51,992 bases of DNA from an uncultured beta proteobacterium (GTDB lineage Bacteria; Pseudomonadota; Gammaproteobacteria; Burkholderiales; Burkholderiaceae_C): contig CAIQOO010000215.1 of assembly GCA_903873485.1 (NCBI GenBank), positions 1-51,992 of the forward strand, written 5' to 3'. Every line of letters starts with the position of its first letter. Within the stretch, counting starts at the first letter, position 1. The translations under genes were made by a program, and so were the position numbers. The notes under the pieces were generated by a model. It saw nothing but the letters and a program-made list of their open reading frames with translations. It made no database searches and was not told where the DNA came from. This document shows positions 1 to 8,819 of this stretch, one piece after another.

Positions 1-157
1 CGAGATCGGCAAACGCCTCGATTTCCTGATCCAGGAACTGCACCGCGAAGCCAATACGCTGGGTTCCAAGTCTGCCGCGCTGGAGCTCACGCGCATCTCG
101 GTCGATATGAAGGTGCTGATTGAGCAAATGCGCGAGCAGGTGCAAAACATCGAGTAG
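1..157 (+). CDS. yicC: YicC family protein, C-terminal end (partial)
   Basis: The frame beginning at base 2 reads as the last 51 residues of a YicC-family protein and ends in TAG at 155-157; the start lies before the window. The segments KRLDFLIQELHREANTLGSK and LIEQMREQVQNIE are the strongly conserved end of this family (DUF1732). YicC proteins are endoribonucleases linked to RNA turnover. Nothing downstream on this strand continues the gene: the next coding sequence is the reverse-strand Hsp70-like fragment, so any usual partner such as gmk is absent here. Confidence 0.9.
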   Translation, partial: EIGKRLDFLIQELHREANTLGSKSAALELTRISVDMKVLIEQMREQVQNIE

Positions 158-255
158 CGCAGCCAGGGCATAGGCCGTCTGTCGATTGGTTGCTCCACAG
201 TGCCATCCGCAAGGAAGCCCTGCTCACATCCCAGGCAGAAAACCCCTGATCAGCT

Positions 256-1497
256 TCACCCCAGCTTGATTCGACGCAGGTTCTCGATCTGTCCGCTTTC
301 AGCCGCATTGGCAGACGCAGCAGTACACAGGTCGATTTCATGCGGTGAAACGGCCCGGCCATAGACGCGCAGGCCAGTGCAGTTGCCGGCCAGGTCAATG
401 CGCTTTTGCTGCAAGCCGATGTCGCCCTCTTTCATCTCGCCCAAGTGAGCGCGTGGCTGCTGGCTATGCACCAACACAAACACACGTTCGCGCACCGGCC
501 CGAGTTCCAGCCACTTTTGGTAGGGCGCGCCTTGCGGCAAACAGACGTGAAACTGGCCCAGGCGAATGCGCCCGACGTAATGCAGAAACGGGGCATCGCC
601 CATCAGGTTGCGCTCGGCGTGATGAATCACCAGCGTCGGGCTGCCGGGGCACAGCCGCAGCAGCCCCAGGGCCACGCCGGTTTTGCCGGTCGGGCGATAA
701 ACATCGGTCTCATCGGGTGGCAGCGGCGCATGGACGGTGAACACCGGCGCGGGTTCGCCAAACAGCTTGGTCACAAATTCATCGGTGCGGCTTTGCAACG
801 CCTGCAACGGGTCGTTGGCACCCTGAAGGCCAAAAAAGCCTTGCACGATTTTCGAGCGGCTGGCGTTGCCGGCCAGCAGCACCTGCACCTGTTGCGGCAG
901 TTGCCCGGCAAACGCCTTTTTCAGCGCGGCATAAAAATTGTGGATGCCAAGCTCGATGCGTTGCTGCAAAAACTGTTCAAGCTCGGCCATTGCAAGCTCC
1001 AGTTCACACGGCACTTTTTTGCCATCGCGCCCGATCAGGTCAATTTTTTCAACGCCAGTGCTGTTGCTTTGCTCGCCGCTTTCCCAAAACGGACGCAGCC
1101 GCGCCATCAGCATCAGGGTGTTGGTGGCAGCCGCCTGGGTACGCTCCAAAAACAGCTCAGAGCCTGGAAAATCTGGCGCATCCAGCGGCCGGGTGAAACT
1201 GATTTTGTTTTTGCGGCAGACCGCGATGTTGTGGCAAAAGGTGCGATACGCCAGATGTTCGAGCAAATTCTCGCCACCCAAAAAGGCATCGCCGCCGCTG
1301 CCAAAATGCTCAAACACGGTTTCCCAGCCTTGGTCGTCGGCCTCGGTTTCGGTAGGAAGCCGGTAGTAGCCAAAATCAAAATCGGTGGTGCCGCCGCCAA
1401 AGTTAAACACCGCGTAGGCGACACCTTCGGCGGTTGGCGCTATGTTCAGACAGCGCAAGGCGGTGGCGGCGTAAGCGGCTGGTTCGCTGGCCCTCAT
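256..1497 (-). pseudogene. Hsp70/actin-like ATPase, C-terminal fragment
   Basis: This is 413 codons of an Hsp70-superfamily protein lacking the first part of its ATPase. Residues 33-43 (FGGGTTDFDFG) match the phosphate-2 loop of the Hsp70/actin fold, and EPAAYAATAL just before it matches the segment that precedes this loop in Hsp70s (compare NEPTAAALAYG). The phosphate-1 loop and connect-1 residues that should come earlier are missing. The only nearby ATG, at 1497, is immediately back to back with the ATG of the forward diguanylate cyclase at 1498 (shared CATATG), leaving no room for a promoter or ribosome site. Reading further upstream gives only the antisense of that cyclase. I therefore call it a truncated remnant that keeps an open frame. 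An expressed short protein is possible but less likely. Confidence 0.7.
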
Positions 1498-2514
1498 ATG
1501 ACATCGGCACCACGACTTCTCGATCAGTTGGCCAGCCTGACGGCCATCAGAGACATCGAACTGATTGAATTCAGTCTGCTCAAGACCATCAAAGGCTCGC
1601 TGTCGCCGCGCAGCTTGAGCCTGATTCGCCTCAACAGCAAAGGCCAGCCGTCGATGGAGATCACCTATGGCGATGAGAAATGCGCCATCCGCCATGATGA
1701 CCTGACGCTGTCGCCACACATGCAGCTTGCCGACGAGAACCTGCGTGGCACCGACACGCCGGTTTATTCAACCCGGCTGGAGCACGGCATTTTTACCGTC
1801 TTTGCCCTGACCAGCACCCGCACCAGCCGCAGCTACCTGCAGATGACAACCGACATCACCCTGTCCAAGCTCGACAGCCACATGATGCTGGGGGTGTTGC
1901 AAATTTACCGCAATTTTGTCAGCCTGATGCAGCACTCACAGACCGATCAACTCACCGGGCTGGCCAACCGCAAGACATTTGACGAATGCGTGGCCAAGGT
2001 TCACGAACTGATTCCGCAAGACTTGGAGCCGGTTGCCAATGAGCGGCGTTGCCCCAGGCAGTTGAGCTATTGGCTGGTGATGGTTGATATTGACCACTTC
2101 AAGCTGGTCAACGACCGCTTTGGTCACCTCTACGGCGACGAAGTGCTGGTGCTGCTGTCGCAGCAGATGAAAGCCTCGTTCCGCGAAGACGATATGATTT
2201 TCCGCTTTGGTGGCGAAGAGTTTGTGCTGATCATTCGCTGCTCGGACCATACAGCCTGCCAGACCACGCTGGAGCGTTTTCGGTTGCAAGTTGAAAACCG
2301 GTCGATTCCCCAGGTTGGCACCGTCACCATCAGCATGGGTGTCACCCGCATGGCACGCGATACCTTTCCGGCCACCATGGTTGATTACGCCGATCAGGCG
2401 CTCTACCACAGCAAGCGAAGCGGTCGCAACCGGGTGACTTTTTTTGATGATCTGGTAGCGCAGGGCCTGGTGACCGTGACCAAGATCGAGTCTGCCGAGA
2501 TTTCGTTTTTTTAG
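1498..2514 (+). CDS. GGDEF diguanylate cyclase
   Basis: A 338-residue protein with an N-terminal sensory region of about 150 residues and a C-terminal GGDEF domain that would make cyclic di-GMP from two GTP. The domain starts near DQLTGLANRKTFDE, carries the metal site VMVDIDHFKLVNDRFGH and has FGGEEFVLI as the catalytic loop (GGEEF form, active-type). No membrane segment is evident, so it is probably cytosolic. The frame stays open for 364 codons upstream of the ATG, but that stretch is antisense to the Hsp70-like fragment, so the ATG at 1498 is chosen; the N-terminus SAPRLLDQLASLTAIRDIEL looks natural for this family. It is convergent with the metH half-gene downstream. Its own promoter would have to lie inside the truncated neighbour. 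Confidence 0.88.
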   Translation: MTSAPRLLDQLASLTAIRDIELIEFSLLKTIKGSLSPRSLSLIRLNSKGQPSMEITYGDEKCAIRHDDLTLSPHMQLADENLRGTDTPVYSTRLEHGIFTVFALTSTRTSRSYLQMTTDITLSKLDSHMMLGVLQIYRNFVSLMQHSQTDQLTGLANRKTFDECVAKVHELIPQDLEPVANERRCPRQLSYWLVMVDIDHFKLVNDRFGHLYGDEVLVLLSQQMKASFREDDMIFRFGGEEFVLIIRCSDHTACQTTLERFRLQVENRSIPQVGTVTISMGVTRMARDTFPATMVDYADQALYHSKRSGRNRVTFFDDLVAQGLVTVTKIESAEISFF

Positions 2515-2621
2515 CCGGCGCTGTCACCGACTGCCACATTGGCATGCCGGCAAATCCGCCCCGCCTGCTGCCCAAACCGGTCCCTTGACGACAGCGGTGC
2601 CGCCAGACTCCATGTCGCCGG

Positions 2622-3665
2622 TCAGGCAGCCTCCGGGTAAAAATAGTTCTTTTGCAACAGCCGCCCCGGCAGCGCCGCCACCGCTTGGTGAATCGCGCCA
2701 ATATGCGCCGGCGTAGTGCCGCAGCAGCCGCCGACGATATTCACCAGACCCTCAGCCGCAAATTCGCCGATCAGGCGGCTGGTGACTTCTGGCGTTTCGT
2801 CAAAGCCGGTGTCGCTCATCGGGTTGGGCAGGCCGGCATTGGGGTAGCAACTGATGAAGGTGTCGGGCGCGGCGCGGTTGAGTTCCTGAATATAGGGGCG
2901 CATCAGCGCAGCACCCAACGCGCAGTTCAGGCCAATTGCCAGCGGTTGCGCGTGGCGCACGCTGTGCCAGAAAGCGGTGACGGTCTGGCCGCTCAGAATG
3001 CGCCCGGAGGCATCGGTGACGGTGCCGCTGATGATGATCGGCAGACGCTCGCCGCTGGTCTCGAAAAACTCGTCAATCGCAAACAGCGCCGCCTTGGCAT
3101 TGAGCGTGTCAAAAATGGTTTCCACCAGCAGCGCATCGACACCGCCTTGCACCAGCGCCGCAACCTGCTCGTGGTAAGACGCGCGCAGCTCCTCGAATGT
3201 GATGTTGCGCGCGCCGGGGTCGTTGACATCGGGGCTGATGCTGGCGGTCTTGGGTGTCGGCCCCAACGCACCCAGGGCAAAACGCGGCTTGTCCGGGGTG
3301 GAAAACTTGTCGCAGGCGGCGCGCGCCAGTCTGGCCGATGCCAGGTTCATCTCAAACGCCAGCTCCGCCATGTCGTAATCCGCCTGGGCAATGCGGGTGG
3401 CGCCAAAGGTGTTGGTCTCGATCATGTCGGCGCCGGCCGCGAGGTAGCGCTCATGGATGTCGGTGATCACGTCGGGGCGCGTCAGGCTCAGCAACTCGTT
3501 GTTGCCCTTGATGTCCTTGTGAAAGTCCTTGAAACGCACGCCCCGGTACTGGGATTCGTCAAGCTTAAAGCGCTGGATCATGGTCCCCATGGCGCCATCG
3601 AGCACCATGATGCGACGGTTCAGAATGTTGGGCAGATTTTGTCCGCGGGTGTAGGGTGTCTTCAT
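2622..3665 (-). CDS. metH: Homocysteine-binding half of split cobalamin-dependent methionine synthase
   Basis: A 347-residue protein equal to the first module of MetH (homocysteine S-methyltransferase domain), which transfers the methyl group of methylcobalamin to homocysteine. It begins with [11 protein letters not shown] and contains the zinc-binding cysteines in GLNCALG and in GGCCGTTP. Full MetH has over 1,200 residues with folate, cobalamin and reactivation modules. Here the gene ends after the first module (FYPEAA, stop), as in lineages where metH is split into two genes. The second half should follow on the minus strand, but the neighbouring space holds a convergent GGDEF gene, so the partner must lie elsewhere or be lost. 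Upstream is a pseudogene, with no recognisable riboswitch in the few bases left. Confidence 0.92.
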   Translation of the reverse strand: MKTPYTRGQNLPNILNRRIMVLDGAMGTMIQRFKLDESQYRGVRFKDFHKDIKGNNELLSLTRPDVITDIHERYLAAGADMIETNTFGATRIAQADYDMAELAFEMNLASARLARAACDKFSTPDKPRFALGALGPTPKTASISPDVNDPGARNITFEELRASYHEQVAALVQGGVDALLVETIFDTLNAKAALFAIDEFFETSGERLPIIISGTVTDASGRILSGQTVTAFWHSVRHAQPLAIGLNCALGAALMRPYIQELNRAAPDTFISCYPNAGLPNPMSDTGFDETPEVTSRLIGEFAAEGLVNIVGGCCGTTPAHIGAIHQAVAALPGRLLQKNYFYPEAA

Positions 3666-3698
3666 GGGCCGGTATTGTAGAAAGGCCCCGGCAGCCCA

Positions 3699-5008
3699 TG
3701 CGCCGATTCATTTCTGACGTATCATTTTGGCCGGTCCGGGACGCGCAGGGCCGGGTGATCGGGGTTTTGGCCGGGATCATCGACTTGCAAGCCGCTAATT
3801 TTCTGGACCGCATCACCGGCAACCGCCATGGCAACAGCGGCGAGACCTTTATCGTTTCGCCACAAACCCGGATGATGGTGTCCACTTCCGACAAAAAACG
3901 CATCATGAAAGTGCTGCCCGCGCCCGGCGTCAGCCCGTGGATTGATCGCTTCATGCAGGGCTACGAAGGAACGGCGGTGTGGTGGTCAACCCGCATGGCC
4001 TGGAAGTGCTGGCATCGGTCAAGCAAGTGCCAATTGCAGGCTGGTACACCTCGGTCATTCTGTCCACCAGCGAAGCCTTTGCCCCGATCAATGCCATGCG
4101 ATCCATCCTGCTGACCGGCCTGCTGCCCTTGATGACCTTGCTGGCGGGCGGGCTGATCTGGTGGGCGCCCTGATTGGCGGCTTCAACCATCTGCTGCAGG
4201 TGCTGGCGCAGCGGCAGCAGGCCCTGCAAGAGAGCGAGGCCCGCTTTCGCGCCCTGGCCGACAACGCCTCGGCCCTGGTCTGGATGACCGGGGTGGACTC
4301 GCGGGCCAGCTATTTCAACCAGATCTGGCTTGACTTTACCGGGCGCAGCCTGGCGCAAGAGGTCGGCAATGGCTGGGCGCAAGGGGTCCACCCAGATGAT
4401 TTGCAGCGCTCTGCCCGTGCCTACCAGAGCGCTTTCGGCGCGCGGCAAGCCTTCAGCATCGACTACCGGCTGCGCCGCTTTGACGGGGTTTATAGCTGGC
4501 TGACCTTGCATGGTGCGGCGCGCCATGACGACCAGGGCGCGTTTTTGGGCTACATCGGCACCGGCATCGACATCACCGAGCGTAAGCAGTCCGAAGAAAA
4601 ACTGCAACTGCTGGCCAGTGTCTTCAGCATCGGGCACTATGTGGCGCTCATTTCAGACATCACGGCCCTGAAACAGCACGAAAGCCAACTCCAGCACATC
4701 GCCCATTTTGATGCGCTGACCCAGTTGCCCAACCGCACGCTGCTCGGCGACCGCCTGCAACAGGCGCTGGCCGGAGCACAGCGACGCGGCCAGTTGCTGG
4801 CGGTGGTTTTTCTGGATATGGATGGTTTCAAGGCCATCATCGACCAGCACGGGCATGAAGCCGGTGGCCAGTGTCGGCGTGACCTTTTACCCGCAAGCCC
4901 AGGAGATCGAAGCCGACCAACTGCTGCGCCAAAGGCCAGGCAGATCACGCCATGTACCAGGCCAAGCTGGCCGGCAAAAACCGCTGCCAGGTGTTTGAGG
5001 ATCAATAA
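3699..5008 (+). pseudogene. dCache-PAS-GGDEF sensor diguanylate cyclase, decayed
   Basis: Remnants of one signalling protein are spread over three frames. From 3699 the first frame gives a periplasmic dCache-like segment (FWPVRDAQGRVIGVLAGIID, then GETFIVSPQTRMM). A frameshift near 3975 moves to a frame containing GWYTSVILSTSEAF and a membrane segment (LLTGLLPLMTLLAGGLIWW). A second shift near 4170 moves to a PAS domain (ESEARFRALADNASALVWM to GTGIDITERKQ). A second PAS is cut short, and a GGDEF start (AHFDALTQLPNRTLLGDRL, FLDMDGFKAI) follows. The middle of the GGDEF domain is deleted near 4850, then the typical end (SVGVTFYPQAQ, one more frameshift, HAMYQAKLAGKN) leads to TAA at 5006. At least three frameshifts and two internal deletions rule out function. 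Confidence 0.85.
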
Positions 5009-5206
5009 GGGTTGGCAAACCCCAGCCGCACGGTGCAGCGCTGTATCGGGCAGCTTGCCAAATTGCCGGGAAAGCGCCAGTTGTTTTCTAGAATTTATAA
5101 GAAATCGGCCTCTAGCCCTTATGGAATAAGCGCTGCTAGCTATACATAACAGAGCATTTCAAATCAGCCCAGTGGCTGGCTCAGGCGGCTGCGGCTGGGC
5201 ACTGGC
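5004..5206. repeat. Degenerate direct copy of the ybeY-phoH junction
   Basis: This stretch matches 18273-18299 joined to 18656-18831 in the same orientation. It holds the 3' end of ybeY (GGGTTGGCAAACCCCAGCCG here, GGGTTGTCAAACCCCAGCCG there), then the 5' part of ybeY (TCGGGCAGCTTGCCAAATTG in both), the intergenic 36-bp repeat followed by ACATAACAGAGC, and the last bases of phoH (GGCTGCGGCTGGGCACTGGC in both). About 356 bp of ybeY are missing and many point differences exist, so this copy is the decayed one. Its left edge includes the stop codon of the GGDEF pseudogene and its right part forms the 3' end of the PP2C gene. With the intact copy at 18273-18831 it brackets the 13-kb accessory cluster. 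Confidence 0.9.
5108..5143 (+). repeat. 36-bp interspersed repeat, copy A
   Basis: It begins GCCTCTAGCCCTTATGG, has AAGCGCT in the middle and ends TAGCTAT. It is nearly identical to the copy at 18733 because both are carried by the duplicated ybeY-phoH junction. It lies between the ybeY remnant and the end of the PP2C gene. Confidence 0.85.
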
Positions 5207-5947
5207 AAGAATCGCAACCGTCAAATTGTCTTGCCCGGCACGCGCCTTGGCCAAAGCCAGTGCGACAAGCTCCTCGGCCAGTTTTTGTGCGTCACTATCC
5301 GGACATGCGGTGATTTCCGCTTCGTCCAGCGCGGCATAAAGCCCATCGCTGCACAGCAAAACCAGGTCACCTGCCAACAGTGCCAACGGCTGCGGGTTTT
5401 GATCAATCAAATCCAGTTCGGGCAGCCCCAGGCAACTGGTCAGTGCCGCGCGCTCGGGGTGGTTTTGGGCTTGTTGCGGGCTGATTAACCCGTCGGCAGC
5501 GTCGCGGTCAAGCGCAATGGCCAAAACATGATCTTCGGTCAACTGTGTCAATCTGTTTTTTCGCAGCAAATACAGGCGACTGTCACCAACCGACACCCAA
5601 TGCAAGACCTCGTCATGAATCACGGCGGCGACCAGCGTGGTGCCAACTTCTTCACCGACCTGTTGCGCCAAATTGACAACCGCTTGATTGGCCGCATCCA
5701 GGGCTTGCAGCAGCGCCATTGGCACACTCTCTTCGACCGGTTTTGCCATGTAGCGGTGCAAAAAAGTCTGCACTGCCGACTGGCTGGCTTCACCGCCGCA
5801 GGCCATGCCGCCCATGCCATCGGCCAGCACCACCAAAACACCGCCGTGGGCGACAAAAGCCAAGTCATCCTTGTCGCTAAAGCCAAAGGCATCCTGCTGG
5901 CTGCTGCGTGCGCCAATATGCTGACAGTTGCCGGGGTTGACTTGCAT
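5159..5947 (-). CDS. PP2C-type Ser/Thr protein phosphatase (first of two)
   Basis: A 262-residue soluble metal-dependent phosphatase that would remove phosphate from Ser/Thr residues placed by the cluster's kinase. Metal-site motifs are in order: SQQDAFG (Asp19), VLADGMGG (Asp43), GTTLVAAVI, SVGDSRLYLLR, a CSDGLY motif near residue 200 and GQDNLTVAIL (Asp240). The start is shared with the stop of the upstream VWA-FHA gene (TGATG), which suggests coupled translation. It is the last gene of the minus-strand cluster. Its final residues, from about SAQPQPPEPATGLI, are encoded by the duplicated 3' end of phoH read in another frame, so the natural C-terminus was replaced at a recombination junction near 5206. 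The catalytic core is intact. Confidence 0.92.
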   Translation of the reverse strand: MQVNPGNCQHIGARSSQQDAFGFSDKDDLAFVAHGGVLVVLADGMGGMACGGEASQSAVQTFLHRYMAKPVEESVPMALLQALDAANQAVVNLAQQVGEEVGTTLVAAVIHDEVLHWVSVGDSRLYLLRKNRLTQLTEDHVLAIALDRDAADGLISPQQAQNHPERAALTSCLGLPELDLIDQNPQPLALLAGDLVLLCSDGLYAALDEAEITACPDSDAQKLAEELVALALAKARAGQDNLTVAILASAQPQPPEPATGLI

Positions 5948-7623
5948 CAGGAACCTTTTAAAACCGTCAGACGCAACTCGGTTCGGCCCAGCAGAATCAG
6001 ATCGCCATCGCCCACCCTGCGCCGCCCCTTGATGGGGGAACCATTGATTGCCGTGCCGTTGGTGGAACCCAGGTCATCGACAAACAGCAGGCCAGCCTCG
6101 GCAGACAAAACGCTGTTTCGGGATGAGATCTCGCTGTCGTCGTCAATCACCACGGCGCAACTGGCAGCGCGGCCCAGCACAGTGTCTGCGCCCACTTCGG
6201 TGCGCCATTCACGCCCACGCTGTGCGCCCGAGACGGCGGTGAGTTGAATCGCTATGCCGGGCCGGGTTTTTTGCATGGCTGTGGCGGGTAAATCAGCAAC
6301 CGCTGTGCGAACCGTCCGGGCCGGGCGGCTATCGGGCGCGGCGGCTGGCTCGGGTGCTGGCGGCAGCGGGACTGGTTTTTTGCGGCGGAACAACCAAAAG
6401 CCCAGAAGGATGACAAGGCCTGCTCCACCCGCCGCCAGCCCTACCCACCAAGCCGGCAAGCTGCCAGCGGCCTGGGGTGCCACGGCTGGCACCGGCGCAG
6501 ACTGGGGCAAGCCCGGCGGCGCAGGTGTCGATACCGACGACACCGGCGGCACAGCGCCAGGGATCAGGCGCACCTCGCTGCTGGCGGTCAATACCCGCTT
6601 GTCGGCCTGCAGCTTGACGCGCAACGGGTAGGCCCGGCCATCACCGGGGCAGGTGGCGCAATCGAGCAGCAGCAGGCTGGCCTCATGGATGGTGCCGTTG
6701 AGTTCGGTGTAAATCTGTGCCAAAGGCTTGTCGCCAGCCGCCATAAAGGCACCGCCCGAGGCGTGCGCAAAAGCGCCCAACTGCTTGAAGCCTTGTTCTT
6801 TGTCACTGGCAGCAACCGTGGCTGCGGCAAAGCCAATGGCATAAATTGGCACCGGTTCCTCCTTGATGCGTGCCAGCGTGTCTTCCCGCGTGCTGTCACC
6901 TGCGGCATCCGCCATGCCATCGGTCAGGGTGACGATGACGCGGCGGCGGGGCAGATCAGCATCTTCGCGCCGTCCGAGGTCAAGGGCGCGGATTAGCCCA
7001 TCGTTCAGTCGGGTGTGAAGATCAACCAGCGCCAGTTCGGCAATTTTTGCCTTGAGCACGGCTTTGTCTGCCGTGAAGTCTTGCACGGTCTTGACCGATT
7101 CACCAAAGCTGACAATGGCGGCGCGGTCTTTGTCGCCCATTTTTTCAGTCCATTGCACCAGCGCGCTGCGGATCTGGGCCAACTGATCGGGCTTGAGCGA
7201 TCTGGAAACATCGACCAAAAAGATCGTGGCGATGCCTTCACCGGTGCTGGAAAAGGACTGAAAGGACTTGGGCCGGGCCGGGTAAGGGCCAATGTCGGCC
7301 TGGAGGTGTTCGGCTTGGAGGTTGGCGACTGCCGTGCCGTTTTCAGAGCGAATATCCAGATAAACCGCCACACTGGGCGTGGCAGCGCGGGCCTGAAGAA
7401 TGCGCAAGCTGCTGGCAGCAGAATTCGTTGTGGCGGCGGCAGACGCTGAAGCTGGCAACGCCGTAGCGGATGCGCTTGGTGCAGCAGACGCTGCTGCTGA
7501 TGCAGCGGGTGCCGCCGATGCAATGGCGACAGGCGCACTTGCGGGCAGCGCTTCAGGCGCGGCAGCGGCCACTTGTGCCAGCCCCAGCAGCCAGCCCAAA
7601 AACAAACGGTGTTGTTGCTTCAT
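5947..7623 (-). CDS. Secreted/anchored VWA protein with C-terminal FHA domain
   Basis: A 558-residue protein. It has a signal peptide (residues 1-22, ending VAAAAPEA), an Ala-rich low-complexity stretch to about residue 72, a von Willebrand A domain with the metal-binding DVSRS motif near residue 137 and VTLTDGMAD further on, one membrane helix near residues 390-410 (VGLAAGGAGLVILLGFWLF) flanked by Pro/Ala linkers and followed by RRKK, then an FHA domain at the end. The VWA part should lie outside the inner membrane and the FHA inside. The FHA keeps VLGRAASC and LGSTNGTAING, but Asn stands where phosphothreonine-binding FHAs have His (SSRNSVL). Its ATG overlaps the stop of the ExbB-like gene (ATGA), so these genes are translated together. 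It probably joins an outside signal to phospho-signalling inside. Confidence 0.88.
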   Translation of the reverse strand: MKQQHRLFLGWLLGLAQVAAAAPEALPASAPVAIASAAPAASAAASAAPSASATALPASASAAATTNSAASSLRILQARAATPSVAVYLDIRSENGTAVANLQAEHLQADIGPYPARPKSFQSFSSTGEGIATIFLVDVSRSLKPDQLAQIRSALVQWTEKMGDKDRAAIVSFGESVKTVQDFTADKAVLKAKIAELALVDLHTRLNDGLIRALDLGRREDADLPRRRVIVTLTDGMADAAGDSTREDTLARIKEEPVPIYAIGFAAATVAASDKEQGFKQLGAFAHASGGAFMAAGDKPLAQIYTELNGTIHEASLLLLDCATCPGDGRAYPLRVKLQADKRVLTASSEVRLIPGAVPPVSSVSTPAPPGLPQSAPVPAVAPQAAGSLPAWWVGLAAGGAGLVILLGFWLFRRKKPVPLPPAPEPAAAPDSRPARTVRTAVADLPATAMQKTRPGIAIQLTAVSGAQRGREWRTEVGADTVLGRAASCAVVIDDDSEISSRNSVLSAEAGLLFVDDLGSTNGTAINGSPIKGRRRVGDGDLILLGRTELRLTVLKGS

Positions 7624-8387
7624 TCTTGCCTCCCCACATACAAACGGTTGATCAAATTGCGTAGCGTGTAATGCCCGGCCTCATTGACGCTGCGCTCCTC
7701 ACGCGCCTGCACCAGGTTCATCAGCAGCACCAGAAAGGCGCTTTGCACCAGTGCCACCAGCGTGGTGTAAAACGCCACTCCCAAGGACGATGTCAGCGCT
7801 TTCAGGTTGACCTGCTCGGGGTTGATTTGCTCCATGGCCAGCGCAATGCCGATAACGGTGCCGATAAAGCCGATGGTCGGAATCACCCAGACGATGTAGC
7901 GTGCCAGCGCATAACGCAGATCAACCCGGTGCGCGATCAACTCCAGCGAACTGTTGAGCACGCTCACCGTTTGATCAACCGAGCGGCTGGCCTGAAACTG
8001 CAAAATGCACAGATCAATCAGATAGGGCAAAAAGCCGTGTTCGCCGTTGAAATTGCCGCTGGTCTGGCGGCGAATGGCAGGCAGGTCTGGCGACTGCAAC
8101 ACGCATTCGGCATCTTCGGGCAACAGGTGCTGCGCCACAAAGGCAAATTCACGTTCAGCCACCCGCCAGCGCACAAAAAACTCGCCCAGGCCGACAAAGA
8201 AAAACAGGTGCATCACATTCTGTATGGTCAGCGGGTAGGGAAAAGTGGTGGTGGCGGCATCAAGCAAGATGATGCCCGCCTGCCCCTTGCCCAGCAGCAC
8301 CGTAGCCACGCCGATAAAAATGCAGCCCGCCAGCAGCGACAGCCCAAACACCAGGCCCCGATGCGGCAGCAACCAAATGGATTTCAT
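7620..8387 (-). CDS. MotA/TolQ/ExbB-like membrane protein
   Basis: A 255-residue integral membrane protein. Hydrophobic helices lie near residues 9-35 (GLVFGLSLLAGCIFIGVATV) and 50-75, and two later ones include YIVWVIPTIGFIGTVIGIAL and LGVAFYTTLVALVQSAFLVL. The last two match the proton-channel helices of MotA/TolQ/ExbB proteins (PTIGFIGTVIGI and the SLGVAFYTTLVAL segment). I place the start at 8387, where ATG overlaps the stop of the upstream FHA gene in ATGA; a longer frame to 8435 runs into that gene. The expected partner with a single N-terminal helix, an ExbD/MotB-like protein, is encoded at 15545-16183 in the same cluster. Together they could form a proton-driven stator-like complex. 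The substrate or motion driven is unknown. Confidence 0.85.
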   Translation of the reverse strand: MKSIWLLPHRGLVFGLSLLAGCIFIGVATVLLGKGQAGIILLDAATTTFPYPLTIQNVMHLFFFVGLGEFFVRWRVAEREFAFVAQHLLPEDAECVLQSPDLPAIRRQTSGNFNGEHGFLPYLIDLCILQFQASRSVDQTVSVLNSSLELIAHRVDLRYALARYIVWVIPTIGFIGTVIGIALAMEQINPEQVNLKALTSSLGVAFYTTLVALVQSAFLVLLMNLVQAREERSVNEAGHYTLRNLINRLYVGRQE

Positions 8388-8812
8388 ACGCGACACACCT
8401 CGCAGCGCTGGTTTTTGACCTTGACCGCGCCGCACGCGCAGCGCACCAATCCGGCACCTTCTGGCGGCATGGCGGCAGCGGCGACTGGCGAAGCCTTTTG
8501 GCGCACATTGCCAGCAACGCCTGTCGCTGGATGCTGGCCATCAATCGCCCGCAACAGTTCAGCTACCGGCATGGTCACCGTGCCAAAGCGCAGCACATCG
8601 CGTGGCGACACCAGTTCTTGCCGCACCGGAACCTGCGCACCGCCGAAACGCAGCAACATCGTGCCCTGGGTACTGCGGCAGTCGGTGACCAGCAGCCGGC
8701 CATCAACCAGAAAAGCCAGTTCGGCATGCAGCCGGCTGACCGACTCGTCGGCCAGCACAATGTCGCAAGTGGGTGCGCGGCCTATGGTGTATTTGCGTTC
8801 AGGGTAGGTCAT
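8384..8812 (-). CDS. FHA domain protein with C-terminal zinc ribbon
   Basis: A 142-residue protein. An FHA domain fills the first ~90 residues with all key elements: TIGRAPTCDIVL, SVSRLHAELAF and a CRSTQGTML turn, so it should bind phosphothreonine. The end has a CxC...CxxC arrangement (RCACGAVKVKNQRCEVC) typical of a small zinc ribbon. The start chosen is the ATG at 8812, because the longer frame runs into the end of the DUF4276 gene only 7 bases upstream and reads as non-homologous sequence. The stop overlaps the ATG of the ExbB-like gene. It may be a cytosolic adaptor that recognises proteins phosphorylated by the cluster kinase. Confidence 0.85.
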   Translation of the reverse strand: MTYPERKYTIGRAPTCDIVLADESVSRLHAELAFLVDGRLLVTDCRSTQGTMLLRFGGAQVPVRQELVSPRDVLRFGTVTMPVAELLRAIDGQHPATGVAGNVRQKASPVAAAAMPPEGAGLVRCACGAVKVKNQRCEVCRV

Positions 8813-8819
8813 GGCTGCA

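Noticed and set aside
406..1497. Forward open frame extending the diguanylate cyclase upstream by 364 codons
   Set aside because: It is antisense to the Hsp70-like fragment, whose phosphate-loop motif shows the reverse strand is the coding one; the forward translation has no recognisable domain.
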